Positions 63,396 to 64,000 of a DNA stretch of 64,000 nt are shown here, piece after piece. The number at the start of each line of letters is the position of its first letter. Within the stretch, counting starts at the first letter, position 1. The DNA is from Streptomyces aidingensis (GTDB lineage: Bacteria > Actinomycetota > Actinomycetes > Streptomycetales > Streptomycetaceae). Location: contig NZ_FOLM01000007.1 of NCBI RefSeq assembly GCF_900112355.1, positions 186,001 through 250,000 of the forward strand, written 5' to 3'. The position numbers were made by a program, and so were the translations under genes. The notes beneath the pieces are model-generated. The model worked only from the letters and a program-made list of their open reading frames with translations. It was not told the origin of the DNA and ran no database searches.

Positions 63396-64000
63396 GCTCA
63401 CGGAGCCCGGGCCCACCGGACGCTGACGCGTCCGGTGGGCCAGCGCGTGCCCGTTCTCACCCCGGCCCCCGCCCCCGGGCAATGGCTGGACCCGGTGATG
63501 CAGCGGTTGCGCGCGCCGACCGGTGCCGCGGCTCCGCCCTACGGCGGGCCATCGCCGATACGCAGCGGTTACCCCGTCGGAGAGTCAACGGGGGTACGCC
63601 GGAAAAGGTGCCGAGGTGGTGCCTGCCGGGGCCGCTGCTCTTCCAGGCGCTCAGCGTGTTCGGCGGTCTCCTCGGCGCGGCGCCGGGCTTCGGCCGCAGG
63701 GTCTCCGCGGTGGCGGTGGCCCGTCGTCCGGCCTGGCGGTGGTGCTGTTCGGCCTGCTGTACGGTGTCCTCGGCCCGGCGCGCCTGTTCGGCCAGTTCCC
63801 CCGGTGGCGCGCGGCGGCGGTTTCCTTTCGTCGGTACCGGCCAGGGTGCCGCCAGCGCCCAGAACATCCAGCCCGCCCAGCCGATGCTGCGGCCCGGCCG
63901 CGACGGGTGCGGCCAGCACCAGGTCGAATGTGCCGTACAGGTCGACGGGCACTACTTCACCCGTCGCCGAAGGGGCAGCCGTGGGCCTCCGTATGAACCT
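63396..64000. other. Right end, possible frameshifted gene relic on minus strand
   Basis: A GC-rich hairpin (CGTCCGGTGGGCC region around 63417-63441) follows the surface-protein gene. To the right, minus-strand frames (63569-63952 and 63457-63867) contain LAEQARRAEDTVQQAEQHH and a related RRRAEETAEHAERLEEQRP in different frames, together suggesting a broken coiled-coil or membrane protein gene. The identity is unknown, and it may continue past the window. Confidence 0.4.

Overview
The window is very GC-rich (third codon positions almost always G or C) and carries genes typical of Streptomyces: conservon-type sensor proteins, DUF397/XRE pairs, a SAM-dependent methyltransferase of the actinobacterial family, an anti-sigma-type ATPase, a ROK regulator beside xylose genes, and TTA codons confined to a few genes. 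It is almost certainly a chromosomal segment of a Streptomyces or close relative. I cannot name the species.

The left half (1-31.4 kb) looks like ordinary chromosome. In order: the end of an ABC exporter; an XRE regulator; a YdjM-type membrane protein diverging from a DEAD-box helicase; a shortened conservon (sensor kinase plus Roadblock protein); small hypothetical genes; a secreted SGNH hydrolase; a methyltransferase, DUF397 and XRE group facing an anti-sigma-type ATPase; a GH95 fucosidase; a CapA lipoprotein converging on xylA; divergent xylB followed by a ROK regulator; a Pro/Ser-rich secreted protein coupled to a DUF4239 protein; an alpha/beta hydrolase overlapping a WYL regulator; an orphan sugar-binding lipoprotein; and a lipase maturation factor. 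Strong hairpins separate many of these units.

A tRNA-Pro(GGG) gene at 31.3 kb marks a sharp change. To its right lies accessory DNA: a decayed tyrosine integrase, pieces of IS256, IS1182, IS110, ISL3, IS481 and IS5 transposases, a serine recombinase scar, frameshifted metabolic genes, and one intact-looking IS5/IS427-type insertion sequence (36.6-37.5 kb). A second copy of an integrase fragment sits at 37.9 kb, just before the most interesting block.

From 38.0 to 50.7 kb is a compact gene set that looks like a small biosynthetic cluster. It holds a GlcD-like FAD oxidase, ketosynthase III, acyl carrier protein, ketosynthase II, acyl-CoA oxidase, hotdog thioesterase, FAH-family hydrolase, acyl-CoA carboxylase beta subunit, branched-chain aminotransferase and FabG-like reductase. 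These are followed by an XRE/cupin regulator diverging from an AzlC-AzlD amino-acid exporter. A small LuxR-type protein lies beyond. AzlC (Leu4) and the LuxR protein (Leu37) each use the rare TTA codon. My inference is a fatty-acid/polyketide-like route that ends in an exported, branched-chain-like alpha-amino acid.

The right end (51.9-64 kb) mixes IS remnants with small detoxification or stress-type genes. Two copies of an ArsR / AHSA1-type SRPBCC / RibD-DHFR-like operon flank an MDR oxidoreductase. The second copy has a perfect 14-bp-arm palindrome over its start codon and a frameshift in its SRPBCC gene. A NmrA/QorB-like reductase diverges from a HxlR regulator, and a large secreted thioester-domain protein with a Gly/Lys/Pro tail lies near the edge.
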